The notes under the pieces: model-generated
What the model was told of the DNA's origin: nothing
The model's input: the letters and a program-made list of their open reading frames with translations, nothing else
Databases searched by the model: none
Shown here: one piece after another, positions 1 to 11,361 of the stretch
Layout of the letters: each line of letters begins with the position of its first letter
Numbering within the stretch: the first letter of the stretch is position 1
Position numbers and translations under genes: made by a program
From: Armigeres subalbatus
Lineage: Eukaryota; Arthropoda; Insecta; Diptera; Culicidae
Length of the DNA: 64,000 nt
Assembly (NCBI RefSeq): GCF_024139115.2
Contig: NC_085140.1
Coordinates: forward strand, 433,069,240 to 433,133,239
Direction of reading: 5' to 3'

Positions 1-134
1 ATGAATTCAGCACACTATCTAAGAAGTTGAGGATTTTGCCTGTATCTCGAGAAAAATACATCTTCAGTGGAAAACGTCGTCTTACTTTTTGCCGGATAGA
101 CAATAGTTCGATACGTTCGATTAGGCTCCCTAAC

Positions 135-558
135 CAAGGATGTTATCGATCATTTAGTAATCTGCCTTCGATCAGTTAGTAGTTTGTCAATAACTCATTC
201 CAGAGGCTAAATTTCAAAATGTGTTGTATGGTGGACTTATGGTGCGAAGGTTTTTCTACAACTCTACCTAACAGGTCGATGTTTGAATTTAACTTATAAC
301 GGAGCTATAGCGCTAGTAGCAGTAACTTGTACTATATGATAACAAAATTTCAATCATTTAGTATAAGTTACTGCTTCTGGATCTATAGCTTCGTTGTTAG
401 TGAAAATCATACAATGAACTGTTAGGCAGAGTTGTAGATAAACCTTCGCACTAGAAGTCCACCATACAACACATTTTGAAATTTAGCCTCTGGAATGAGT
501 TATTGACAAACTACTAAATGTTCGAGCACAGAGTACTAAATAATCGATAACATCTTTG
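135..558. mobile_element. hAT-type MITE, long hairpin
   Basis: The ends are CAAGGATG and its near inverse CATCTTTG, directly flanked by the 8-bp duplication TCCCTAAC at 127-134 and 559-566. The two halves are inverted copies over well over 100 bp, for example the stretch with GTGTTGTATGGTGGAC near 222 and its complement near 460. An 8-bp duplication plus ends of the YARNG form is the hAT signature. There is no coding capacity, so this is a non-autonomous, foldback-like element of 424 bp. Confidence 0.85.
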
Positions 559-566
559 TCCCTAAC

Positions 567-2456
567 TGCAACATTTGATTGTGATTTTGAGGGGCTCTTC
601 TAAACCACAAAAATTGATTATATTTTTTTATAGGTATTCTTGTTAGCAGTCATCATGTTTTACTAATTTGAGGAACGCTCCGAAACAATAATTACTGTAA
701 TTACTGCTTTTAGTAAACTTACTGCTGTTTAGCAGTATAATGACCACTTTATCAAAAATATGATTGTTTAAAGTCGAAGCATGGTATTATTTCTACCATA
801 ATTTGCAATATATAACGAAAAAAAAACGATTTCATTTCAAAATTATGTCTTATCATCTAAAATAAGCAATGCGCTACCCAAATGCGCAATATAAAAATGA
901 TGAACAATATATGCCAAAAAGAGTCAGAAGTGTCAATCACCTGTTAAGTAAAAGTTCTGTTTTCCATATAGTCGGATGTGAATTACAACAAAAAGAGCTA
1001 GATCAAGTGGAGGTAATTTTGACCCAAATTTCTAAAATATTTTTTCAAAACAGGTCGTAGATAGGTCATAGACATCATAGAGTCATTCTGTTTTTATTTT
1101 TGTTCCAAAATATCAAATAAATCGTGCTCTTTGATCTAAAGTTTGTTTGATATAATGAAAAATCAAAATTTATGCACACAAAGCATAAGTTCTACCGTTT
1201 TAACCATTTACCTTAAACTTTTTTTTTCTTCATATAATGAATGTGTAACTTGGTAAAATTACGAAATTTAACCGTCTCAAATTCAAAAAGGCCAAAAAAC
1301 CGGCACTTGTGTTCCAACGGAAATTGGAAAAAAGGATATTTAGTTTGTACAAACTTGCAAGTATTTATTACTAATTTTGTATTATTTATGAAAACTTTGT
1401 ATATAGTTTTTTCAATAGTGAATGTGGATTTTTTGTAGGAAAACTTCACCTATTCCAACTATTACATTTAACTGCTTATTTCTTTTTTGTTTTTCTTTAG
1501 GTTTTTGGAAAATTTTCATAAATAATGGTAAATTTATGTTTATGAATTACTTCCACCCGGATTTTTTTACTGTCAGTTTCTACATTTTAAATGAAAAATT
1601 TCAAAATTTGCATGGAAAATTTATTTTGCTGCTAAATTGAAACCTTCAACATAAAAGGTTAACAGGTGAATAATTGATGAATTTCTGACAAACAGTGCTA
1701 TTACGTATGATTCCATCTCTTTATTTGTATTAAGAAATATACACGTTATTCAACATCAATTCGGATCGTCTTCAGTATCGCGTGCTTGACCCGACTTTGT
1801 CAAATCTAACACGAGATACTGAAGAAGACTATACAGTTGAGATCAAAAAATGCGTGTCGGACAAAAAATAAAATAAATAAAGTAAAAATTTGATGAGAGT
1901 ACATACACAGGATTTCGCCTGTGCTTTTGACCGGAATCATTGCAATGCTTGTAAATTATATAGAAATTTATACAAAACTGGAATGGAAAAGCGTTTTTCA
2001 CGCTTGGAATTTCCCCGAAGCGTGGATTTTAGTAAACTCGTTATACCTATTCATGAACTGCCGATTTGCACCTTTTTTCACAAAACTCAGTAATGCTGTT
2101 TTTCTTCGAACTTACCTAGCATTGCGGCTCAGATTGCGCGTCTTGGGGTCTCTTTTGAGCACGAATGGTAACCGATTGGAGACCACAATTATACTGCTCT
2201 TGGTCTGGGCCTCTTGAGGGCTTGTAACAGTGATTTCGCAGTTGGTGGTCATTTTTTGACCTTTGCCTATCACTCGGAGGCTACGTTTACCAAATAGTTA
2301 TACGCTCCAATCACAAATAAAAATAAACAACGATCACTGTGGTCCAATTGTTTTGGTTTTTCACTCTGCACCGTCACGTTTTTGCGAGACACATAATTTC
2401 TGCACAATAGATGCGATGATGGAGAATTATATTCAAAGTTATCACTAATCACTTTT
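567..2456. other. AT-rich intergenic DNA, no gene seen
   Basis: Only short, low-complexity open frames are present. A fragment at about 1767-1830 contains GTCTTCAGTATCGCGTG facing CACGAGATACTGAAG as an inverted pair. It resembles the internal segment of the 272-bp MITE at 36129-36400, so it is probably a relic of that family. I see no other structure. Confidence 0.5.
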
Positions 2457-3160
2457 TCAGCAAAAGGACTTTAGACTACACACAAAAAAAGGAACAAAAT
2501 AATCCAGACTCCTGGGAGATAAGACCTGGGACAAATCTGTATCCTGACTGCCTACGGGAGGATGCTGCCTCTGAAGCAGTTGAGATTCAACTGACTTCTG
2601 ACTGACAGCCTCGAGAGCTGATAAAGGAATCATTTGCTCGTCCAGAGCCAGAGGTGTTATTGTTTTTCGCTTTTTTGGTTCCACTGATGGGCCGTTGTTG
2701 TTGCTGCCGATGATGAACGACCTGCTACTCCTGCTATCAGTTGTTAGGTCGGTGGAGATTCATCCCGTAACGCGAAGTCCACACACTGGCGACACTGCGG
2801 ATGAGTCTTCCACGATGCGATCATCTCTGTGTCGGTTTTGTCACGCGAGATAGACACTTCACAATCAACCCATACAAAAAGGTGTGACCTAACTGTAGAA
2901 CTACGCTCATAGGTCATGTTTTTAGCGGAAACCGATGTTTGAGAATTTCTCGTGCAAACTGGCCATCATCGTCATCGGCATCATTATAACTAGCGTCAAC
3001 TCCACGCAGCCGTTAGTGCAGTTTTGTTTATTTGGCTTATCTCGACCACTCACCGTTGATAACAACCGTCGTAATTATTCTGTTGTTCGATTCGCGCGGC
3101 GTTGAAGGGATTTCAGAGGACTCCGGTACCTTGTTGCGCTGGGATCGGGATGCTCAATCG
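2457..3160 (-). other. GC-richer island, possible 5' part of a minus-strand gene
   Basis: On the minus strand 2759-2457 is open for about 100 codons. It encodes a Ser/Gln/Leu-rich, low-homology stretch with a basic cluster EPKKRK, which could be a nuclear localisation signal. About 300 bp upstream on the same strand, the sequence reads ATCAACG followed by GTGAGTGG (around 3047-3060), a strong splice donor. This arrangement fits a 5' exon followed by a coding exon, with the rest beyond the left edge. I recognise no domain, no start codon is assured, and chance openness is possible. Confidence 0.25.
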
Positions 3161-3886
3161 TAATCTAAATTCTGGCTACAAGATGACACTAGTGGATTGA
3201 AATTAATATTTGATTTAGTGAATTATTATCAATGAGGTGATTACTCTTTCGTTATTCTAAAAATAAGATCAAGTGTGGTTCTCTCAGATGTTGTGAAATA
3301 CTTGTCATACATATTCTGTAATGGAAGCAACGATGTAGAAATCTAGGGTTCTTAATTACACTTTTGTTAATTTGCAGCGAAATGATTTTCAAAAACATGA
3401 AATGTGTCGAAGAAGTGAATTCTGCGATCCACTTTTGTTGACTTGAATCATAGAATGTTCATTTTTGTCTCACGAGGTTCACGTTTTGCGGGTTAAGGAA
3501 TAGAATGAGTGTTTTAAAATGTTAGCTATTTGCATGAGCATGAGCATGAGCATTATGACCGCACAATTCGTAGTTGCTACTCCGTGATTGACTGAACTTG
3601 CGAAATTGTACAGAGAACACAATGAATGGGGCTTGGGATTAGCAACCCATTCTCAATGTACACGTTTCGGGAGCTCAAATATTTAAAGTCAATAACGGCG
3701 CCGGCCACGTCCTTACGGTCATATAGGATTGTTAGTCCGACTCTCGTTGCTACTAGAGACCGAGTATACCTCTGCATCTCCACAATTGTCTTGGGATAGG
3801 ATATCGTTTTAGTTACAATGGATTATTTATTTGGATTCACTTTGGTAAGCGATGCGATGGGAAATAACATTAATACGAGTTAAAAG
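3161..3886. other. Intergenic, nothing recognised
   Basis: Mixed AT-rich sequence with a small ATGAGC trinucleotide-like run near 3533-3550. I see no convincing exon, element end or repeat. Confidence 0.4.
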
Positions 3887-4200
3887 TTAAAACATGCACG
3901 CCCGGGGGCATATGAAAACTGAGGAGATTCGCGTTTTGGACGACCGCACGTACCCACTTGCTCGATTGCTGCAGCAAACTATTGACGAGCGCGCTTTATT
4001 GACCGCGCGCGACATGCGCATTAGCCACCGAACACAAGATAGATATTTTATATCTTTTCCGACGACTAAAACACGCACTGAACTTACTTGTTCGATTGCT
4101 ATTCTTATTACCGGCCGCGCAATGCAGAACACAATATTTCGGCCGACCGCGCGATCGTTCTGCTGTCCGAAACAAGAGAGATCACGCACTGAACTTTGAA
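3887..4200. other. GC-rich patch with internal degenerate repeats
   Basis: Both strands are open for about 100 codons here, which more likely reflects GC-rich repeats than two genes. CACGCACTGAACTT occurs twice (about 4071-4085 and 4182-4196), GACCGCGCG-like words recur, and ACTTG-TCGATTGCT appears at about 3955 and 4086. It looks like a short degenerate tandem structure. No protein family is recognisable. Confidence 0.4.
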
Positions 4201-4366
4201 ATGATAGCTTTTTGCAGCTACAAACTGTTCATCATGATAATCGGATATATTAATAAAATTAGAAAGGTGCCCTCAGATTTTTTAAATATTTTCCCTTCAA
4301 AATACGCGGAATTATCGAATTGCTGAGCGTATACATGAACGATTTTTGTTATTGAATTCGACATTT

Positions 4367-4739
4367 GGGTAGACTTGATCCCCTTTCTATGAGATCTACG
4401 TAAGGGGCCCATACACGCTCCGACGTGTTGTACAACTTAGACTCCACCCCCAGGAAATTTGGTTCGGTCGGAGTAAAGTCGGACCGTCTGTGGGCAAGTT
4501 GTCCGACTGTTTGACAGTACAACTTGCCCACAGACGGTCCGACTTTAGTCCGACCGAACCAAATTTCCTGGGGTGGAGTCAAAGTTGTACAACATGTCGG
4601 AGCGTGTATTTTTCCTGCCAACCCTTCATCAAATCCGTCAAATCTACAAAAAATTAGAAGCCTAAGAAAGGTTTTTAATTTTTTTGAATTTTTTCGCCAA
4701 ATTTTTGTATGGGTGACTAACGGGGGATCAAGTGTCCCC
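4367..4739. mobile_element. MITE with GACTTGATCCCC inverted ends
   Basis: The left end GGGTAGACTTGATCCCC faces the right end GGGGGATCAAGTGTCCCC in inverted orientation. A target duplication is not clear. The same terminal word, GACTTGATCCCC or its complement, recurs at 11912-11945 and 61080-61105, so it marks a family. It is interrupted by the palindrome at 4414-4606, which must have inserted later. Confidence 0.6.
4414..4606. mobile_element. Near-perfect palindromic MITE, TA flanked
   Basis: Two arms of roughly 90 bp are inverted copies with few mismatches, starting CACGCTCCGACGTG and ending CATGTCGGAGCGTG. TA lies on each side (4412-4413 and 4607-4608), as expected for a Tc1/mariner-type target duplication. 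It is non-coding, is nested in the GACTTGATCCCC element, and would form a long hairpin if transcribed. Confidence 0.75.
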
Positions 4740-5520
4740 ATATTAAGGCAATAACTTCAAATCCAAATATCCTAAAACTTTGATGAAATGTTGACATTTT
4801 TATCAGTACAGATCAATAAGCATAGGGGTAACGGCTCAAACCTTGGCCCATTATGCTACGGTTGAGCACATTTATCGTTATAAATCTTTATATATTGCAT
4901 TTCCAACCAGAATTATTCCACCAGACGTCTTGCTTACATTTGTTTTTGACGCCAAATAGCAAAAAACGACGATGAATGTCTGCAATATCTCATTAAAACC
5001 AGCGAAAGTCTCGAGAGAAATGGACAAAATGTCGGCATCCTTGTCCCTATCAGGTGGATAATTTTTCAGCCCACTTGGGACGTGTGATTGTTGATTTCGA
5101 ACATACGAGAGATAAAGATGGGTTGCTGTTTATAGTACCCGTCATTTTGCTAGCGTTGAATAAAGGCAGCATGCAAACAAATAGAGAAAATCAAATCATC
5201 TTATTGAGCGTGAATTCTAACTGGTTGCATGTAAAATACTATAGTATAGTAATACTATAGTACCACACTATTGCGAGAGTGCGTTTCAGATTCCCCCAAT
5301 AGCACGCTTACCAAGGACATGCTAACGAAAATACTATTATATGAATCATTTATTTCCCAAAAATTTACCATATTTGCAAGTGAAGAAGTTTAGAAAACTG
5401 AAAACTGTATTAAAAACTGCAATTGCAAAAAGGCTACGTGTTCTAGCCCTCATATTGTGCCTTCAAACAAATTGCATACGTTAATTATTGGCTGCCGCAT
5501 AATTTTGAGATTTACTGCTA
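4740..5520. other. Intergenic, nothing recognised
   Basis: AT-rich sequence with scattered short open frames and a small TACTATAGTA palindrome near 5239-5265. No element ends or gene signals stand out. Confidence 0.4.
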
Positions 5521-5847
5521 CACGCTTAAAATCAATAACACAGAGATGTGTTTGCATCACACAAAACGGACCTAATGCGGAACATCCCCTAGATGAGCGA
5601 CAGTTACACAGGCACAAAAATGCCTCGTACGGTCGTGATAACGGTCCTTTTCAACATGTTAACGTTTGTACAGATTCCTTGTTTCATGAGGAACCAAGTA
5701 CTGTTGAAAATATTGAAATCCAAGCTTCAATAAAACCACACGAGCTATTTTTGTGGCTGTGTAACTATCGCTCATCTAGGGGATGTTCCGCATTAGGTCC
5801 GTTTTGTGTGATGCAAACACATCTCTGTGTTATTGATTTTAAGCGTG
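5521..5847. mobile_element. Hairpin MITE with ~105-bp arms, TA flanked
   Basis: The left arm starts CACGCTTAAAATCAATAAC and the right arm is its inverse, ending GATTTTAAGCGTG. The arms stay almost identical for about 105 bp, including GCGGAACATCCCCTAGATGA. TA dinucleotides at 5519-5520 and 5848-5849 fit a mariner-type duplication. A 167-codon open frame across it only reflects the inverted repeat. The high arm identity suggests recent activity. Confidence 0.75.
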
Positions 5848-7038
5848 TAGTTGAAATCATGGCAGTTGTGTTGCTCTCGCTCTCGCGATACTCTCAAAGA
5901 AACTTTTTTCCCAAACGTAAACAATGCTTCAAGTGGGGATGGTGCATAACGCACTATTGAAGAAAGTCAATTGTAAAACTTATTCTAGGCAATTCCTTGC
6001 TTTGTACTGTGCATAAACAGTTATAACTGTGCCAACTACCTGATATTATTACACAATTATTTATAAATACAATTATTGGATGCTCGTTTTTAACTCTGCC
6101 TGCATTGAAATTTCATGATTGATACGTGCGTTTTATTCCACTCCACTTTATATCGATTAGCTGTTGTGAATCCTCTCAAAACTCTCACGTGTTTCAACTT
6201 CCCGAGTTGAAAGAATACTTTTTCGGTATCATTTTACAGATCAAAATTCTTTTTGCAAGCAATAATAAATCTAAATTATGATGAAGGTATTTGTCAAGTA
6301 ATTTGACTTGAAATTATTCACATGAAATGACGTTGAAAGTTTATCTAATGAAACATACGATCCATTGTATCTTTCCATTATTAAATGAGAAATGGATTCG
6401 TGCGAAAGATGATAAAACCAAATATTCTTACACTAATTGAATCATTTATTTGCGAAATTATGAAGAAAATGGTGTATCGAACCACGAAAGGTTGATGCTT
6501 GAATCGTGTTTGGAAGCCGTAAGGTAGGCAATTATTTTGGGTATGTTCTGCGAATGAAAGCGATTGTATCGTGATTCGAGAAAAGCATCATGAGGGCCCA
6601 TTTACTACATGACGTTTTAGGTTTTGGGAAGGTTCTTGTCTGAGCGTTAAGGACTTTATAAATTTTAGAACCCTACCATACATGAAGCATTACTAGAGGC
6701 TTGGTGTGGGTTGAGTTTAGCGTTATGTTATGTAATTTGCGAATGAATCTTAACCTGTTTTTACAAAAATTCTTGGCAACCTAATCGCAAGCATCGGATA
6801 TTCTATCTGCAGCTTTCAGTTATTTTCTCCAGTACGGGTTATTGGTAAGAATGTTTTGATTTCAGAGTTTCACCTATACTAACGTAGTGCTACAAATCGA
6901 AAGCGCATGCCACCATTTGGCTACGGGTGTCCCCAGTATTGTCCAAAAAATTTTCGCTATACTAATGGAAATTGTGAAATAAAAATGATAGCTGACATAG
7001 TGTGGTTGTTATCCATTCATCTGATGTGCGAAAGCAGG
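5848..7038. other. Intergenic, nothing recognised
   Basis: AT-rich sequence without a long open frame, repeat array or clear element end. It leads straight into the long inverted repeat that begins near 7039. Confidence 0.4.
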
Positions 7039-7382
7039 TGACGAATTTCGCGCCAACCCTTCCATGGGACTGGCAGCACCATCTCAGAATTGAATGAAAC
7101 TTGGTGGGCTTAAAGATATGGTATTTCTAAGCCACTCTGCATACTTAGTTTTTCAAAAATTGTCAAGAGTAACATTTGATGAGGGCCTAATTTTTTTTAT
7201 TGATTTTTTATAAATCGATGTAACTCTAAAATGACAAAACCTACAAAAAAGTGTTGTATGGCGGACTGTCGTGAAATTCCAAGAAGTTTTTTGGAAAAAT
7301 ATCCATAAAATAAAATACCGATTTCTACACTGAAAAAAATTAGTTTTAAAAATTAAAATCGATATTACAAAAAAACCTCATC
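7039..7382 (+). repeat. Left long terminal inverted repeat
   Basis: It is the inverted partner of 11010-11361. Shared blocks include GGCAGCACCATCTCAGAAT, CACTCTGCATACTTAG, GAGTAACATTTGATGAGGGC and GATATTACAAAAAAACCTCA. Small indels and mismatches show age. Confidence 0.85.
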
Positions 7383-7419
7383 TTAGAAATCGATGAAATT
7401 TTTTCCGCAGATAGGTATT

Positions 7420-9410
7420 CTGCCGTCGGACGCATAAATGTCACATGTTACAAACGAGAAAAATGAGAAAAACGCATTTGAAGTTTCAAAATGCATTCAT
7501 CCGATTATCGCATAATTTCGCTTTTTTATTGACTTTAACGCAATAAACTATAAAAGAATATTCATATTCGTTGGGCCGGACTGAAACATTGCCAAAAATA
7601 ACTATTTTTTCCACGTTTTTCTATCAAACCCCGAATGTGACACTTATGCCGCGAAATTCACTGGTCAGGCGAAAAATGTACGCATATTTGTCACACCGTG
7701 AACTGAGAAATAGTTGTTAATTTGTTTTTACATTTCGCGAGCGACGATTGTATTTCTTTGGTGTGATTTTTTGCTGTCGGTAGAAGTGGAACCGGAAATG
7801 GATTATCCAATACAGACAATCCAGTGGCGCGGGATCGGAAGAGGACTTCCTCGGGTTCGGTATAAAAAAAGAAACAGGTGATCGTTTTCTGTTTGCGGAG
7901 CCGGCAAACGTTCCATTACCGGTCCAAGAGGTTGAACACCCGGTTTTTAGCGGCAGTCCGGGAAAAGGACATGCATTTCATCTTCATCGTCCAAAGGAAT
8001 CACGATTGTCTTACCGAGATGATTTTGACAAAGTGCTACCAGATGAAGCAGTTTTTTTATGTGGATTTGCAAAAAGTTCTCAATTATTTGTAAGTTAAGA
8101 ACTTATTTTCTAAGTCATATGGCTTCCACGGTTGGATTGCTTCAAGAGCATTATTTTCTCGTAAAGGCTGCTGGTCTTTAATGAAAACTTTGAGCCTGTT
8201 TGTCCCTACATACGAGCATTCCCATGGTCTGCGTGCATTTGGTCCGAGTCAGTCGCACAGCCAACGAAATCCTTAGCTGTTTCTTCAAAGTTAATATGAA
8301 GTACGCTGTCCTGAAGACAATTATATTTTGGTTGGATAATTGTTGTTCGCAAAATAAGAACTGGAATTCATTCCATCACATTACCCTACTCATAAACAGT
8401 AATGAAATTCAAGTCGAGCGCATATTGTTGGAGAACTTTGAATCGGGGCATACGTTAAAGGCCGCTGACTTTTTCCATGCGGCGTTTGATTCCAAAATGC
8501 GCCATGAACGTGTCGTCAGTTATGAAAACTTCAAGTCTGTGGTTGGCAATGCAAAGAACAATGTTGACGTACTTCATATGCAATACTGCTAGTTGTTTTT
8601 TAAGAAGGAATTAATGTTGGTTGTAAAGGATTCATCCTCTTTTGATTTGATACAAATGTACGTTGGCAAAATGCTCCTCAAGGAATTGAAGAAGAAAAGA
8701 AAACTTCTTTAATGAAAGTGGTTCAACCTGTTGTTACCGAAGAGGAAAAATCGTTTTTCATTGATCGTCCGACGAAGCAAGAAGGTCCTGATTAATTTTT
8801 GTTCTTGTTTCATACTTTGAATAAATTTTATCGCCATAACATGTCACAATAATTGAGTTTTACAGAAAAAAAAACGGGTTTGCTAAAGGGTTCCCCTTTA
8901 TCACATTTTTATGGTCCTTGAATATTTTAATTATGTCACAGTTTCATTCTCTTATTCACGTTATATTTGGAGAGGTTCTGGACAATATAATACCTCCCCT
9001 CTTCTTTCATGGACAACCGTCCATATACATTCTGAAAGTAGGGAAAGACCTTGCATACTTACCAGCCATCCTTCTAAATTATTTACGTGGATTGTAGATG
9101 ACCCTAAAAGCATGGTATATTTTATGGACGGACCTCAGGAAACATCACGCAGTGCTATGTGTCTTTTTATGTGATTGTTATATCTCTTTTTTTTTGTGTG
9201 ACAAATATGCGTCCATTTATCCCGGTGTGACAAGTATGCGTCCATTTGTTCGAATGTGACAAATTGACTTCAGATTTTTTTCGAGTTTTCTAGAATAAAA
9301 CCTATGTTTTGACAAAATATTTCAAAAACACGTATCAAATTATGACGTTAGACATCAAAACCTCAAAAATGTTAAAATGTAACATGTGACATTTATGCGT
9401 CCAACGGCAG
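7420..9410 (+). mobile_element. 2.0-kb DNA transposon with TATT target duplication
   Basis: Thirty-three-base ends that start CTGCCGTYGGACGCATAAAT are inverted with one mismatch, and TATT lies on both sides (7416-7419 and 9411-9414). Inside, the word GTGACAAATATGCGTCC or close variants recurs near both ends (about 7635, 7672-7692, 9199-9214, 9227-9243), which looks like a set of subterminal protein-binding sites. The remnant protein at 8200-8592 is probably its transposase. A 4-bp duplication is known for Sola and piggyBac-like groups, but the family is not assigned here. It sits inside the larger 7039-11361 element. Confidence 0.8.
7865..8592 (+). pseudogene. Probable transposase remnant of the TATT-flanked element
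   Basis: The best open segment is 8200-8592 (130 codons). It contains FWLDNCCSQNKNW followed about 30 residues later by ENFESGHTLKAADFFHAAF and then VVSYENFKSVV. The pattern of hydrophobic-x-DNC-x-x-QNKNW, then GHT with an acidic residue close behind, is one I associate with RNase-H-like proteins found in many insect mobile elements. The family name is uncertain, and so is the assignment of catalytic acids. Upstream, 7878-8093 is open in another phase and may be an earlier, frameshifted part. Stops and frame changes mean it is not intact. It fills the element whose ends are at 7420 and 9410, so it is most likely that element's own gene. Confidence 0.5.
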
Positions 9411-10429
9411 TATTTTAATTATCTAACTTTTCTGGGAATAATGTTCCTGTGACATATTTAAGGAAAAAAAGTTTTTCTAACAAAAACTTTTTTCAAGTCC
9501 ATATTGAGTGAAAATTTATCAGCGTGCTTTATGCCTACAGCGCCAATTATAGGTTCAGCAGCCTATCATCAACCAACGACACATTTTGGACGAATAAAAA
9601 TTTGTTTGGGAAGCAATTTAGCATAATCATATATATAATAGCCCTGTTTGTCTGTCCGGTGACTAGCCAACCAGACGCAGCATGCGGGGAAATATTCACA
9701 AAAAATAAAATATTTGACACTTCAATTCTTTTTTACTATCTGATGCAGAAAACAAAACCAGTGACAACCATAGACAGCCAGACACAGCATTTGATAAAAA
9801 AAATCACAGACAACAGACGTTGAAAATTTTGATTGAAAAAACAAAACTCATGCCGCGGGCGCTACTGCGTCCACAAATAAACTAGTCTAACATAATTGTG
9901 GACCAACATTTGAAAAGGGTTTATGTTTTATTTGACTTTTTTTTATCGAAGTAACTTAAAAACAATTACAAAAAAATAATTACTTTGAAAACGGGCAATG
10001 TTGCTGAAACGAAACTGAAGTGATATTTAATTGTAATAGTGGAAAAGAAGATGGTGTTTTTCAGCAAAGGCTAACCACTGAACGGTGTAATTTAGAAACC
10101 GTTATAAAGCCTGTAGAGTAGATGAGTTTGTATCGTATTTTTTTGAAAAAAAATGATAAACTTATAACTTATGACATTATTTGCAAACAACAATACACTT
10201 GTACTGTTAGATTTTCCTGAAAATTATTCATTCATCATCCAAAATACTGCTCAAGGTTGGAATAATTCCCAGGCAACAATACATCCATTCGAAGTTTTCT
10301 TCTAAAGATACGGTTAATTAGAAAACGTTAGCTTTATTAATCAGAAGTAATGACCCATGACACAAAAGTTGTTCACTTATTCATTTCAAAATTAATTACT
10401 TTACTTTTTAATTAATTACTTACAAAACT

Positions 10430-10690
10430 TACTTTTGTGTCTGGGTGAGCTGCAGCACATTTTAAAAATAAAAGGAACTTTGCAAGTCTGTGTAATTTAA
10501 ATTCAAAACAAGCCTTAGAAGCAGAATGGCACTTTTTTACAACATCGCACGGAAAAGACCCTTGCGAAGCTATTGGTGGCACTCTCAAACGAATGGCAAA
10601 ACGAGCAACTCTTGCCAAAGATTATGGAAATACTATCAAGACTCCTCGGGAGTTGTACGAATGGGCGAATGGGCACGTTTTCAATCAAAC
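10430..10690 (+). pseudogene. Fossil DDE-type transposase segment
   Basis: Reading + from about 10439, the translation gives AAAHFKNKRNFASLC, then EAEWHFFTTSHGKDPCEAIG directly followed by GTLKRMAKRATL, and then TIKTPRELYEWAN. The order SDGA-HFKNK, then WHFF-TSHGK-PCD-GGT-KR, then TP-ELY-WA is one I recall from transposon-encoded proteins in arthropods and cnidarians. Here the expected acidic residue before the AAAHFKNK block is lost, with a TGA codon at about 10445, and the upstream half is missing. It lies inside the 4.3-kb element with long inverted repeats and is probably what is left of its transposase. Confidence 0.6.
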
Positions 10691-11009
10691 AAAAATATCA
10701 CTATATTACATTTCTGTTATATCACGAATGAGCAATACCGCCATCGGGGATGGCAATGGGTCTGGGGATGATAATGGCTCATCGCTCTCACCGCGAGCAT
10801 GGAGGACGTAGAGCAAAGTCGTTCAAAAAGGTCTCTTATATTTTTGTTTTCTTGTCCTCAGATACATCCATTCTACAAGCATTCTAAGTAGTTGAAACAG
10901 TGACCCATTCTCACCCCCATTTGACCCATTGTCACCCCCGACGACGATACTCAACAAGAGTTTGATGAACTTTTCAAAAAGCAAAAACTATAGTTGGCAC
11001 ACAAAAGAG

Positions 11010-11361
11010 AGATGAGGTTTTTTTGTAATATCGATTTTAATTTTTAAAACTAATTTTTTTCAGTGTAGAAATCGGTATTTTATTTTTTGGATATTTTTCC
11101 AAAAAACTTCTGGGAATTTCACGACAGTCCGCCATTTTTCCGCCAACACTTTTTTGTAGCTCTTGTCATTTTAGAGTTACATCGATTTATAAAAAATCCA
11201 TGAAAAAAAATTAGGCCCTCATCAAATGTTACTCTTGACAATTTTTGAAAAACTAAGTATGCAGAGTGGCTTAGAAATACCATATCTTTATGCCCACCAA
11301 GTTTCATTCGATTCTGAGATGGTGCTGCCAACCGCTGGTCGAGTTGGCGCGAAATTCGTCA
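11010..11361 (-). repeat. Right long terminal inverted repeat
   Basis: Inverse copy of 7039-7382, ending GAAATTCGTCA at the outer edge. The open frames seen on both strands here are a by-product of the repeat and have no independent support. Confidence 0.85.

Larger units (their letters stand above)
7039..11361. mobile_element. 4.3-kb DNA transposon with ~345-bp terminal inverted repeats
   Basis: The element is bounded by long inverted repeats at 7039-7382 and 11010-11361, which begin TGACGAATTTCGCGCCAAC and are clearly homologous over their whole length. The interior holds a fossil transposase segment near 10430-10680 and a separate inserted element at 7420-9410. No certain target duplication was found. 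Tandem words related to GACCCATTCTCACCCCC at 10901-10940 lie just inside the right repeat. Very long inverted repeats together with an internal transposase make this a decayed but autonomous-type element of a class I cannot name. Confidence 0.7.

Noticed and set aside
5457..5960. 167-codon open frame
   Set aside because: It spans a hairpin MITE whose arms are inverted copies; no domain, and the frame reads through both arms.
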